A stretch of DNA of 64,000 nt from Bacillota bacterium (lineage in GTDB: Bacteria; Bacillota; Clostridia; Lachnospirales; Lachnospiraceae): contig JAEZOB010000009.1 in NCBI GenBank assembly GCA_023414355.1, positions 248,001 through 312,000 of the forward strand, in the 5' to 3' direction. Numbering within the stretch: position 1 is the stretch's first letter; each line of letters starts with the position of its first letter. Positions 35,705 through 43,975 of the stretch are shown here, one piece after another. The position numbers and the translations under genes were made by a program. The notes beneath the pieces were generated by a model. The model was not told where the DNA came from and searched no databases. It was given only the letters and a program-made list of their open reading frames with translations.

Positions 35705-35842
35705 GTATTCATTGGTTATGAGGCTGACCTGACAATGAAAGAAATATTACATAGAAATAATAAGATTGCAGAAGATATTAAGGAGCTTATTCCGGATACG
35801 GTAGTAAATTGTATCTTAATTGGTAATATGAATGAGGAATAA
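35705..35842 (+). pseudogene. C-terminal fragment of the CDF-like gene (deletion scar)
   Basis: 45 codons (VFIGYEADLTMKEILHRNNK, then AEDIKELIPDTVVNCILIG) that match the end of the CDF-like protein at 42983-43882. It begins 15 bp after the DsbA-like stop. In copy 2 the same DsbA-like end is followed by the condensation gene instead, so this is where the condensation-to-CDF block was lost from copy 1. Confidence 0.88.
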
Positions 35843-35899
35843 AATTCTATTTTTATCCATTTAAAATTATAATTATACTCTAGCGAATTATAACTACGA

Positions 35900-35962
35900 T
35901 TCGTGCGGTAAAAGATACATTTCGTGCGGTAAATGGTTTTCAAGAGATTAATTTGATATTCT
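35900..35962 (+). promoter_or_regulatory. Group-2 tandem-repeat promoter of the propeller protein gene
   Basis: TTCGTGCGG occurs at 35900 and 35921, both followed by TAAA; an extended -10 TGATATTCT starts at 35954, 33 bp after the second repeat. Confidence 0.7.
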
Positions 35963-36086
35963 GAATATAAGTAATTATCAAAGGGGAATAAATAAGATAA
36001 TTATTCTGGATACACATGGTAAAAAAGAAAATATCTTGTTACAAAGGAAACTAGTTGTATAATTAATTTACTTAAAGGAGAAAACA

Positions 36087-38720
36087 GTGAGAAAATGTAA
36101 AGCAATCAGCAAATTATTAATTATTACACTTCTTATTTCATTCATTTCATTTCCTACAAATACAGCGGCAGCGGCTGCAGCAGCATTTAATCCAGGCATT
36201 CCGGTAACTTCGGATACATTTAGTTCTGGCTATGGTATTGCTCTAGATGGTTCGGGATCGCTATATGTATGCCGTCATGCTTCCACGAATAACTTGTATC
36301 AAGTTGGAGTGGCAACCGGGGGAAGTATAGCAATTAGTACATCAAATATGAGGAATCCAGTTTATATGGAAGTGGATCACAGCACAGGAAAGTTATACAT
36401 ATGTGATTATGGTGGTTGGAAAATTTATGTAATGGATCTGGCTACGAAAGTAATCAGTCAATTAGATACCAGGACTCCTGGGAATGCTTCCTTTGGTTTG
36501 GGTATGGTTACTGATGCTGTAATTGGCAATGACGGATATCTCTATGTACTTGATTATTCGAATGGTAAAGTATATAAGATGAACAAGGATGGTAGCAATA
36601 CTACTGAAGTCGTAACGGGACTCGGTTCTTACAATTGTATTGGTATAGATATGGATAGTAGCGGATATTTATATATTACCAATATAAACGGACAACTAAT
36701 CAAGGTAAATAAGAATGGATCGAATCGAACGAGTATTACTATCGGAATAAACCAACAACGGGGAATAGTAATTGATTCTTATGACAATGTATATGTATCT
36801 GGAAACGGTATTATCAAGATGGATACGAGTGGTAATCATCAGGTGATTCTTAGTACTGTAAACACTGTATGGGCTATGGATATCGATGCAAGCGGTTATC
36901 TTTATTATGAAGATGGTATTAATAATAGACCTTATAAATATATTGGAGCTGCTGCAACGACAACGACAGGCTCTTCTATTAAGATTGATAAGCTGACTAC
37001 GGATTTGGCAGGAACAGTGGCAGATCCCGCAGCGTTTACGATTAGTGGTGCGGCCTCCAATCCCACAGTAACAGCTGCAGTGGTATCCGGTTCTTCCATT
37101 ACTTTAGAGTTGTCTTCGGCAATTGCCATTTCAGATACGAATGTAACGGTTAATTATACAAAAACCGGGACCAATAATCTGACGAGACTGGTTGGTGGTG
37201 CAATATTAGATAGCTTTACCGCGTTGCCAGTAGAAAATAAAGTTACAGCAACACCAACGCCAACACCGACACCAACGCCAACACCGACACCAATGCCAAC
37301 AGCAACACCGACAGCAACACCGACACCAACACCGACACCAACAGCAACACCGACACCAACACCGACAGCAACACCGACAGCAACGCCTTCATCCTCTGCT
37401 TCAGATACTAGAGATAATAAACAGGTAAGGCAGATTGTAGTCGGAGATAATACAAATAGTCAAAATGCAGTTAAAGTAGACATTGTTCGATCAACAGAAA
37501 ACAATAAAAAGGTAGATGATGTTGTTTTGAATTCAGACAAAACAGCAGAAGCTTTAAAGACAGTAAAAGCCGGTGACAATTTTGTTCTTTATTTAAATGA
37601 TGTGGCAAATGATCCTTCAGATGAAGTCACCGTTACAGTGAACAAGGATTCCGTTAAGAAGCTTGGGGGTTCTAATGTTCAACTAGACATTAAAACAGAG
37701 GATGTATCAATCATACTTCCTGATAGCACCATGGATTCTTTATCAGAGAATAGCAATGATTTGTACTTCCGTATGGTTCCTATAAGGAAAGAGGCAGAAA
37801 AAGAGAAGGTTACAGCAAATACCATTCAGGCAGAAATCGTAAAGGATTATGCAGATAATGGAGAGGTTACCGTCTATGGAACGCCAATGATGATAGAAAC
37901 AAACTATCAAAACCAGACAACAAAAGTCGTATTCTCCTTGAAAGGTGTTCCAATCCCTACCGATCCAAAAGAAAGAGAGGATTTCCTTGGGAAACTGGCT
38001 GTATATATCGAACATAGTGACGGTGAAAAAGTAGTAAACAAAGGGACAATTCTGTATGATGAGAAGGGTAATCCAACTGGAATTGAAATTATCATTGACA
38101 AATTCAGTACATTTACTATTATTGGTGTAGATAAGCTCGCATCAGAGTCTGATGAAAGTAAGGAAGCGGTTAAAAATTCGGCTCCAAAGGTTACAAATGT
38201 TAAATTGACAGGAAATACAGTAGTAGGAAATAAACTTAAGGTATCCTATACCTATAAGGATGCGGATAAGGATGAACAGGGCGACAGTATCATTGCTTGG
38301 TATAGAGCGGACAATAAGACAGGAAAGAATAAGACTTTGATTAACAAAGGAATGGAGAAAACCTATACCCTGACGAACAAAGACAAGGGAAAATACATCT
38401 ATGTAGTAGTAACTCCTGTTGCCGCTTCCGGAATACAAAAGGGAGCGAAAGCTACCGTCTCCTCAAAGCAGCCTGTAGAGCAGCCTGAGATTAAGTATAC
38501 TACCTCGGTAAAACTTGGGTTAATAGGAAGTGAAGCCTATGCACAAGAGGTAGCGCAGCTATTTGAAAAAAATTATAAGAATGTGAAGGTGGAACTTAAT
38601 AAGGAAGGTAAATATTACAGAATTCATCTGGATTTCACAAGCAAAAAGGCAGCAGTAACAGCATGTAAGGATATGAAGAATAAGAAACATATTATTAATT
38701 ATTATCTTGATACGAACTAA
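36087..38720 (+). CDS. Secreted beta-propeller surface protein
   Basis: 877 residues from a GTG with AAAGGAG nine bases upstream. Signal peptide at 1-30 (cleavage near AAA). Residues ~35-290 form a six-bladed NHL/SMP-30-like propeller (repeats such as DGYLYVLDYSNGKVYKMNKDG). A Ser/Thr-type domain follows, then a Thr-Pro linker at ~388-432 (PTPTPTP pattern), a large beta domain ending KFSTFTIIG that is shared with the BspA-like protein at 17439, and a C-terminal ~65-residue SPOR-like unit (VKLGLIGSEAYAQEV, then KYYRIHLDFTSKKAAVTACK), which may bind denuded peptidoglycan. Under a group-2 promoter. It stands between the two halves of the duplicated natural-product locus. Confidence 0.75.
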   Translation: MRKCKAISKLLIITLLISFISFPTNTAAAAAAAFNPGIPVTSDTFSSGYGIALDGSGSLYVCRHASTNNLYQVGVATGGSIAISTSNMRNPVYMEVDHSTGKLYICDYGGWKIYVMDLATKVISQLDTRTPGNASFGLGMVTDAVIGNDGYLYVLDYSNGKVYKMNKDGSNTTEVVTGLGSYNCIGIDMDSSGYLYITNINGQLIKVNKNGSNRTSITIGINQQRGIVIDSYDNVYVSGNGIIKMDTSGNHQVILSTVNTVWAMDIDASGYLYYEDGINNRPYKYIGAAATTTTGSSIKIDKLTTDLAGTVADPAAFTISGAASNPTVTAAVVSGSSITLELSSAIAISDTNVTVNYTKTGTNNLTRLVGGAILDSFTALPVENKVTATPTPTPTPTPTPTPMPTATPTATPTPTPTPTATPTPTPTATPTATPSSSASDTRDNKQVRQIVVGDNTNSQNAVKVDIVRSTENNKKVDDVVLNSDKTAEALKTVKAGDNFVLYLNDVANDPSDEVTVTVNKDSVKKLGGSNVQLDIKTEDVSIILPDSTMDSLSENSNDLYFRMVPIRKEAEKEKVTANTIQAEIVKDYADNGEVTVYGTPMMIETNYQNQTTKVVFSLKGVPIPTDPKEREDFLGKLAVYIEHSDGEKVVNKGTILYDEKGNPTGIEIIIDKFSTFTIIGVDKLASESDESKEAVKNSAPKVTNVKLTGNTVVGNKLKVSYTYKDADKDEQGDSIIAWYRADNKTGKNKTLINKGMEKTYTLTNKDKGKYIYVVVTPVAASGIQKGAKATVSSKQPVEQPEIKYTTSVKLGLIGSEAYAQEVAQLFEKNYKNVKVELNKEGKYYRIHLDFTSKKAAVTACKDMKNKKHIINYYLDTN

Positions 38721-38757
38721 AATGATGCAATAAGAATTTAAAATTGTAAGAATACAA

Positions 38758-38797
38758 TTGAGACGGGAGTTGTTATAATCCCGTCTCAAAATTTTGT
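38758..38797 (+). terminator. Rho-independent terminator after the propeller gene
   Basis: Stem TTGAGACGGGA / TCCCGTCTCAA, ten-base loop, then AATTTTG. Confidence 0.85.
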
Positions 38798-38840
38798 GGA
38801 TAATGGAGGTGATAGTCAGAACTGAATCGATACTCCCAAT

Positions 38841-38886
38841 GGTGTTGCAAATAACTTTTATAGTTATTTTGTGACGCCCTTTTTTG
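38841..38886 (+). terminator. Terminator-like hairpin of the natural-product locus (copy 2)
   Basis: GGTGTTGCAAATAAC / GTTATTTTGTGACGCC with TTTTTT, homologous to the hairpin at 31445 and its right flank. It marks the left edge of the copy-2 scraps. Confidence 0.7.
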
Positions 38887-38927
38887 TGTAGAGGTAATGA
38901 ACATAATAGGTGTTTTTTTACTTTTAA

Positions 38928-39137
38928 ACCCCACCGGTTGCCGGAGGCACTAATATGGCATACTTCGCGCTGTTTTTACAGCTTGGCATTCCGGTAGAAG
39001 GTATGGTACTGGCCGCAGAGCCGATTCTGGATTTTCTGCTCACAGCAGTCAATTCACATGTTCAGGTCATGCTTGTCGTACTGACAGCCGGAAATTTAAA
39101 ACTACTGGACAGGGAAACGTTGATTTCTTGTGATTGA
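38928..39137 (+). pseudogene. C-terminal fragment of the DAACS transporter (copy 2)
   Basis: 69 codons matching the last part of the gene at 26632-28233, from TPPVAGGTNMAY to the stop, with a two-codon deletion (GMVLAAEPIL for GMVLVLAAEPIL). The shared sequence continues into the 3' flank. Confidence 0.92.
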
Positions 39138-39147
39138 ATCAAAAAGA

Positions 39148-39205
39148 ATGAAGACAGCTCGCAAAATCTTACAAGTATTGACAGCATAGATACATTACAA
39201 AAACT
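39148..39205 (+). pseudogene. Internal scrap of the acetolactate decarboxylase gene (copy 2)
   Basis: About 58 bp matching 28710-28768 (EDSSQNLTSIDSIDTLQK), directly after the transporter fragment and in the same order as in copy 1. Confidence 0.85.
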
Positions 39206-39221
39206 GTTTTTTGCCTAAATT

Positions 39222-39288
39222 ACATTTTACGCAAAATTATGACATTTCACGTAGGTTTATTCTCAGAATGATTTCGATATGTTACGCT
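39222..39288 (+). promoter_or_regulatory. Group-1 tandem-repeat promoter (site D), orphaned
   Basis: ACATTTTACG (39222) and ACATTTCACG (39242), 20 bp apart, with TGTTACGCT at 39280, 38 bp downstream. It is homologous to site C, but the peptidase gene it served is deleted, so it may now drive the condensation-ligase-ACP-CDF operon. Confidence 0.72.
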
Positions 39289-39428
39289 ACATATATCTTA
39301 TAATGAGAGAGAAAATTTACATAAAAATGCCTGTGAATCGTTTTTCGCAAATCCAGTATCGATCGGATATCCTCTCTTGTATAGCTGGGTGGCAGATATA
39401 TAAGTCTTATATGATGGAGGAGTTATTA

Positions 39429-39528
39429 ATGAAACGAGTATTCAAAATCTTACTGGTACATGTTATGGAACTATCATTGATTGAGAGCAGCCCAAATTAT
39501 GCGATAGCAAGCACAACACCGGAAAAGA
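39429..39528 (+). pseudogene. 5' fragment of the secreted M3 peptidase gene (copy 2)
   Basis: The first 32 codons of the peptidase including the signal peptide (KRVFKILLVHVMELSLIES), preceded by the same GGAGG leader as at 32594. The frame then runs into the DsbA-like fragment and stops at 39543. Confidence 0.9.
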
Positions 39529-39531
39529 CTT

Positions 39532-39618
39532 TTAGAGATTCTTGAAAAGGCTAGGGAAGATGAGATATCAGCAGCAACTCAAACTATTATAGATGAATTA
39601 TTAGGAAGAATATTATAG
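39532..39618 (+). pseudogene. 3' fragment of the DsbA-like gene (copy 2)
   Basis: 28 codons (LEILEKAREDEISAATQTII, then DELLGRIL) matching the end of the gene at 35004-35690. The 12 bp after the stop also match. It leads straight into the upstream region of the condensation gene, which fixes the ancestral gene order. Confidence 0.92.
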
Positions 39619-39723
39619 AATGAAAAGATTAACGTGACTAATTAAGGTATCCTCTTTGAGTATGCCTCCATAGAGAATAACTACCATTAACACTTCTTTT
39701 GTACTCTATAAACATAGGAGTAA

Positions 39724-40968
39724 ATGATGAATATTTTACCAATTTGTGATGAACAACAATATATTTTTGATGTGAATGAAGCAATAAAGAGTATTCCGAT
39801 GAAAATAACATATTCTATGGAATTTTCAAAAAGCTTTTCTGTGGAGGAGCTTTCTGCTGCTGTTGATCAATGTATTAAGACAGCGGATATTTTTTCGGCT
39901 AGATGTGTTGTGAAGGATAGCAGTCAGTATATAGAATTTATGCCCTATCAGAAGAAGGTTATCCCTGCTTTAGATTTTTCTTCACAGGAAGAGTTTCAAA
40001 TGTTTTGTAACCAAGTCAGAGCAACAAAGATAAATAATCGAGAAAAATTGTATTACATATTCATTTATTCCATTGCGGGCTCTTATTATCATATTTGCTT
40101 TATCTTTAATCATCTGATCATTGATGGAATATCCATTATATTGTTATCGGAGAAGATTCAGAAGGTTTTGAACGATAGTAAGGAAGAAATGATATGGCAT
40201 CCATTTTCTTCATATTTAAATAATGTAAAAAAATATAGGGAAAGTCAAAAATATATTGACGATACTATATTTTGGGAAAACAGGTTTCTGGAAATTTCTA
40301 AATGTAGTGATCTTTTCAGTGAAATTAATATGGAAGGTGCATCAACAATTAAGGAATTATCGTTCCAGTCAACACAAGAATCAAAACAGGACCTAATGGA
40401 GTTTTGCTTAAAAAAAGATATTAAATCATATTGTTTAATTATTACCGTTTTAGCGCAGATTTTGAGTGAAAAAACACATTGCAAGCGTTTTTGTATTGAG
40501 ATTCCGATTGCAAACCGATTGGGGACAAATGATAAAAACAGTTTGGGACTCTATGAAGTTACACTTCCTTTTATCTTTGACTTTGATAAATATCAAAACC
40601 TTAGTGATTTACTTGACTCAGTTCAAAAACAGTCTTTTGATTATTACAGACATAATAATTTCGATTGGAATACTAAAATAGCATCTGAGCAATATGAAAT
40701 AAAATACGGAAGATATATTCCGCAAATTTCCGTTTCGTATTTTTGTACCAATAAAGAGCCCTCCTTTTCATTCATGAAATTGAATTACCACCAATGTGAA
40801 ACTGCATTACTACCTATGGCGATCTATATATCGGATTACCTTGATTGGAGAACTATAACTTTTCAATATATATATTGGGATAACTACTTCACGGAGCAAG
40901 AAATTGTGGAATTACATCAGAAACTGGAAAATCTGATTAAAAATATTATTGTTAACAATGGATTGTAG
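39724..40968 (+). CDS. Free-standing condensation-domain-like acyltransferase
   Basis: 414 residues, the size of a single NRPS condensation domain. The active-site motif reads FNHLIIDGIS, keeping the second, catalytic His and the Asp-Gly of HHxxxDG but with Asn for the first His. A downstream block (VLAQILSEKTHCKRFCIEIPIANR) fits the C-domain latch region. It probably transfers an acyl group from the carrier protein encoded two genes downstream to an amine or hydroxyl of an acceptor. First intact gene of natural-product copy 2; a 45-bp palindromic element separates it from the ligase gene. Confidence 0.82.
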   Translation: MMNILPICDEQQYIFDVNEAIKSIPMKITYSMEFSKSFSVEELSAAVDQCIKTADIFSARCVVKDSSQYIEFMPYQKKVIPALDFSSQEEFQMFCNQVRATKINNREKLYYIFIYSIAGSYYHICFIFNHLIIDGISIILLSEKIQKVLNDSKEEMIWHPFSSYLNNVKKYRESQKYIDDTIFWENRFLEISKCSDLFSEINMEGASTIKELSFQSTQESKQDLMEFCLKKDIKSYCLIITVLAQILSEKTHCKRFCIEIPIANRLGTNDKNSLGLYEVTLPFIFDFDKYQNLSDLLDSVQKQSFDYYRHNNFDWNTKIASEQYEIKYGRYIPQISVSYFCTNKEPSFSFMKLNYHQCETALLPMAIYISDYLDWRTITFQYIYWDNYFTEQEIVELHQKLENLIKNIIVNNGL

Positions 40969-40988
40969 AAAATAAAGAACAGGATAGC

Positions 40989-41190
40989 GTAAGCATATGC
41001 TTACTACGGAGGAAATAATGTGAAGGAAGAGCATCTTCACACTCTGGAAGAACTGCGATGTTCGTGCAATGGCACTTACACCTTGTTCTTCTTTATTATT
41101 TGAGATGCTGCTTTGCAGCATTATGTCTGGAAGTGTGAATTAAAAGACAATTAACTCGGGAAGAACTGCATCGCAGATGCAGCATGGAGG
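40989..41190 (+). ncRNA. Intercistronic hairpin-rich element with 45-bp palindromic core (copy 1)
   Basis: In order: a perfect 16-bp palindrome (40989-41004) four bases before GGAGG; a TGTGAAG / CTTCACA hairpin (41019-41041); a 45-bp core at 41047-41091 bounded by GAAGAAC and GTTCTTC with GTGCAATGGCAC in its middle; an ATGCTGC / GCAGCAT hairpin (41105-41121); a partial repeat of the core's left edge; and a CTGCATC / GATGCAG hairpin (41166-41182) just before the ligase GGAGG. The core recurs at 48880-48924 with two differences. Most likely it works as RNA; function unknown. Confidence 0.6.
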
Positions 41191-41196
41191 ATTATT

Positions 41197-42690
41197 ATGT
41201 TTGAAAACATCTCAACAATTAGGGAACTGCTTTCTTTGACTACAGAATTATACGGTGATAAACCGGCCTTTTCTTTTATGAAAGATGAGAAGATGAATTC
41301 TATTACCTATTCTGAGTTTTCAAAACAGGTCACAGCTGTTGCAAAGTCACTCATTCTTAAGGGTATTACGAATAACAAGGTATCTTTTGTATCGGAAAAT
41401 TCATACTACTGCCTTGTGTGGGCCTATGCGATACCACTGTCAGGTAATGTTTTGGTAATGTTGGACAATATGGCAACAACGCAGGAAAAAGCTTATATGG
41501 TGGAGCATAGCGATACAGCCTGTTTGGTTTATTCTGCCTTTAATCAGTCGGTTTGTGATTATATAACAGAACATAACAAGAATGTAATACATACAATTTG
41601 CATAGAAGCAGATACGGAGACCTATCAAGGCTGTGAAGCGGAAATTACATTGCCGGATACTGACGGTACAGAGCTGTCCTATCTGTTTTATACTTCTGGG
41701 ACTACAGGAAAACCAAAGGGTGTGATGCATTCACAAATTAATTTATTACGTACTAATCTTTATTTTTCCTATAGTCTTAAGGTGAAAGACACGATGTATT
41801 TAATGTTACCATTCCATCATATGATTCCATTTGCTAATCAGGTGCTTTTATCCATGTATAATGGGGGGAATATTTTTATTTCTGCAGGACTAAAGCATCT
41901 TTTAGCTGAAATGCAGCAAGCCAGGCCATATTATATATTCTTAGTACCAGCTGTGCTGGCTTATTTTGATAAAATAACTGAGAATACAGCAAGAGAACTC
42001 ATGAAAATTAACAGCTTCGATTATCTTGCGGCACGTAAACAGGCTTTTAGCCAATTGTTTGGCGGAAATTTACGAATCATTGTCATCGGTGGAGCACCTC
42101 TAGATAATGACCTTATAAAACGGATGCAAGATTTGGATGTCTTGGTATTAAACGGATATGGACTTACCGAAACCGTAGGATCTATTACGGTTAATCCAAA
42201 TGATGATATTCGCCCTGGAAGTATTGGACGAATTAATGCGAATTCCGAAGGAAAAGTAAAAGACGGCGAGTTGTTGTTTAAAAGCTCCTACCTATTTCTG
42301 GGGTACTACAAGGATCCTGAGGCTACAGCACAAGCATTTGATGGGGAATGGCTTTTAACCGGAGATCTAGGAACTATTGAAGACAATTATGTATATTTTT
42401 CAGGAAGAAAAAAGAATTTGATTGTCTTGCCCAATGGGAAGAATATAAGCCCGGAAGAATTAGAGTTTGAATTTATGAAAATTGAAGAGATTAAAGAGAT
42501 CATTATTTGTGAGCAAAACGGGAAACTGACAGCCAAAATCTATTCAGATTGTGAAGAAGGCATCATTCGTAAGAAAATCAGCGAAATGAACAAGAGTTTA
42601 GCTTCCTATAAACAAATTGAAAGTATAGTGTTTTATGATAAAGAGTTTCCCAAAACAGCAAGCAAAAAGATTAAGAGAGGAGAAGTATAA
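41197..42690 (+). CDS. Acyl-AMP ligase (ANL superfamily)
   Basis: 497 residues, full-length for an adenylate-forming ligase. Motifs: A3 LFYTSGTTGKPKGVMHS, A5 NGYGLTETVG, A7 WLLTGDLG, A8 SGRKKNLIVLPNGKNISPEE and the C-terminal catalytic Lys in PKTASKKIKRGE. It should activate a carboxylic acid with ATP and load it on the carrier protein whose gene starts one base after its stop. The acid cannot be predicted from sequence by eye; overall it resembles fatty- or aryl-acid ligases more than amino-acid adenylation domains. GGAGG lies six bases before the ATG. Confidence 0.9.
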   Translation: MFENISTIRELLSLTTELYGDKPAFSFMKDEKMNSITYSEFSKQVTAVAKSLILKGITNNKVSFVSENSYYCLVWAYAIPLSGNVLVMLDNMATTQEKAYMVEHSDTACLVYSAFNQSVCDYITEHNKNVIHTICIEADTETYQGCEAEITLPDTDGTELSYLFYTSGTTGKPKGVMHSQINLLRTNLYFSYSLKVKDTMYLMLPFHHMIPFANQVLLSMYNGGNIFISAGLKHLLAEMQQARPYYIFLVPAVLAYFDKITENTARELMKINSFDYLAARKQAFSQLFGGNLRIIVIGGAPLDNDLIKRMQDLDVLVLNGYGLTETVGSITVNPNDDIRPGSIGRINANSEGKVKDGELLFKSSYLFLGYYKDPEATAQAFDGEWLLTGDLGTIEDNYVYFSGRKKNLIVLPNGKNISPEELEFEFMKIEEIKEIIICEQNGKLTAKIYSDCEEGIIRKKISEMNKSLASYKQIESIVFYDKEFPKTASKKIKRGEV

Positions 42691-42691
42691 T

Positions 42692-42910
42692 ATGCTTATT
42701 GAAATCATTAATCTAATCAATGATAATTTTGCACCAACGATTGAGGTTACAGGGGATACAGCGATCAAAACAGATTTAGGATTGGATTCGTTTGAAATGA
42801 TAAGACTCCTTTGTGCTTTGGAAGATCAGTACAAAATCAACATAAATGAAAGGGATATCGTTTCACTTACAACAGTAAATGATATTTGTAATTATATTTC
42901 CAATAAGTAA
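42692..42910 (+). CDS. Acyl carrier protein
   Basis: 72 residues, acidic and helical, with the phosphopantetheine attachment motif LGLDSFEMIRLL (Ser33). ATG 42692 follows the ligase stop as TAATATG and has GAGAGGAG upstream. It should carry the acyl group between ligase and condensation protein. No phosphopantetheinyl transferase gene is in the window, so the housekeeping enzyme must modify it. Confidence 0.92.
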   Translation: MLIEIINLINDNFAPTIEVTGDTAIKTDLGLDSFEMIRLLCALEDQYKININERDIVSLTTVNDICNYISNK

Positions 42911-42982
42911 TCTGTATGACAATTAATCGACTTGTTAATGATATTATGTTTGTTTTTCGCATTATTGGAGGAAATGATTACG

Positions 42983-43882
42983 ATGGGGCAAAAGGATGAT
43001 TACAAAGCGCTATTCAAATTAACTTTTATGAATTTCTTAATAACAGGAGTCCTTGCTCTGGGGTTTATGACCTATCTATATTTTACTTCGCATTCGCTTT
43101 TGTTCTTAATACAAGTTGTTAGCAACATTGGATCTACAGTTGTATTGGGGATGTATGCTTTGGTATTAAAAAGACAGGCGGATAACAAGTCTTATGAATA
43201 TGAATATGGATTGGGTAAGTTTGAGGCACTCGGTACCTTCGCAGGCTTCATTATTCAGGATGTCAACCTTATCATACTTGCTGTGTTATCTGTGAATGAT
43301 TTTATCCATGCAGATAGAGAAGTTTCATTTGGTGTGCTGGAGTTTGCCTATCCAATCGCTGTTGTAATATATGATGTCATAATTATTATTACACTGAAAA
43401 TGAAAAGTAGTAGTAATAATGGAATTATTAAATCCCAAATTGTAGATTGTATGAATGAGGGCCTACAATTAATGGTATCTCTTGTGATCATGACATTGAT
43501 TTGTCTGTTTCCTAATGTGATGGGAATATACAGATTTCAATATATCATCTGTCTTGCTATCATTAGTTATACCTTTTATTTGAGTGTGGATCCGATCAAA
43601 TATAGTGCATATTCCTTACTAGATAAATGTACGGATGAAACTGTATCACAAAGAATACTAAGTGCTCTTACTGCTAATTATGAGCTTTATGAATATTTTG
43701 AAACATATCGCACCAGAGTCTCTGCCAGAACGATATTTGTTGATTTGTTTATTGGTTATGAGGCTGATCTGACCACGAAGGAAATATTACATAGAAACAA
43801 TAAAATATCGGAAGATATTAAGGCGCTTGTTCCGTATGCGATAGTAAATTGTATCTTAATTAGTGACACTGCTGAAGAATAA
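42983..43882 (+). CDS. CDF-like six-helix transporter lacking the usual metal ligands
   Basis: About 299 residues from ATG 42983 (GGAGG at 42967; ATG 42974 is too close). The fold matches cation diffusion facilitators: six helices and the signature YEYGLGKFEALGTFAGF after helix 2, plus a C-terminal cytosolic domain. In true CDF exporters helix 2 has His/Asp-X3-Asp and helix 5 a second such pair; here these read QVVSNIGST and QIVDCMNEG, so the canonical tetrahedral site is missing. It may transport something other than zinc, perhaps the cluster product. Last gene of copy 2; a scar of its C-terminus is at 35705. Confidence 0.72.
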   Translation: MGQKDDYKALFKLTFMNFLITGVLALGFMTYLYFTSHSLLFLIQVVSNIGSTVVLGMYALVLKRQADNKSYEYEYGLGKFEALGTFAGFIIQDVNLIILAVLSVNDFIHADREVSFGVLEFAYPIAVVIYDVIIIITLKMKSSSNNGIIKSQIVDCMNEGLQLMVSLVIMTLICLFPNVMGIYRFQYIICLAIISYTFYLSVDPIKYSAYSLLDKCTDETVSQRILSALTANYELYEYFETYRTRVSARTIFVDLFIGYEADLTTKEILHRNNKISEDIKALVPYAIVNCILISDTAEE

Positions 43883-43943
43883 AAACTTGATTCGCCTGTT
43901 TATCTAAACAAAGGTGCAATCAGCGATGTAAGAGTTAGTGAAA

Positions 43944-43975
43944 ATAGGTCGCAGGAATAATCCTGCGACCTATAA
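43944..43975 (+). terminator. Strong inverted repeat after the CDF-like gene
   Basis: A perfect 13-bp stem ATAGGTCGCAGGA / TCCTGCGACCTAT with loop ATAA. The following AAGTTTATC has few Ts, so termination may be partial. Confidence 0.7.

Noticed and set aside
37250..37390. Repetitive Thr-Pro-coding DNA as a possible regulatory repeat
   Set aside because: It is an ordinary linker inside a secreted protein; the reading frame is intact on both sides.
36087..38720. The propeller gene as a member of the duplicated natural-product locus
   Set aside because: No fragment of it is found in the other copy and its promoter is of the group-2 type, so it seems to be an insertion between the two halves.
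40989..41190. The hairpin-rich gap before the ligase gene as a simple terminator
   Set aside because: No T tract follows any of the stems, and the 45-bp core recurs inside another operon, so termination does not explain it.
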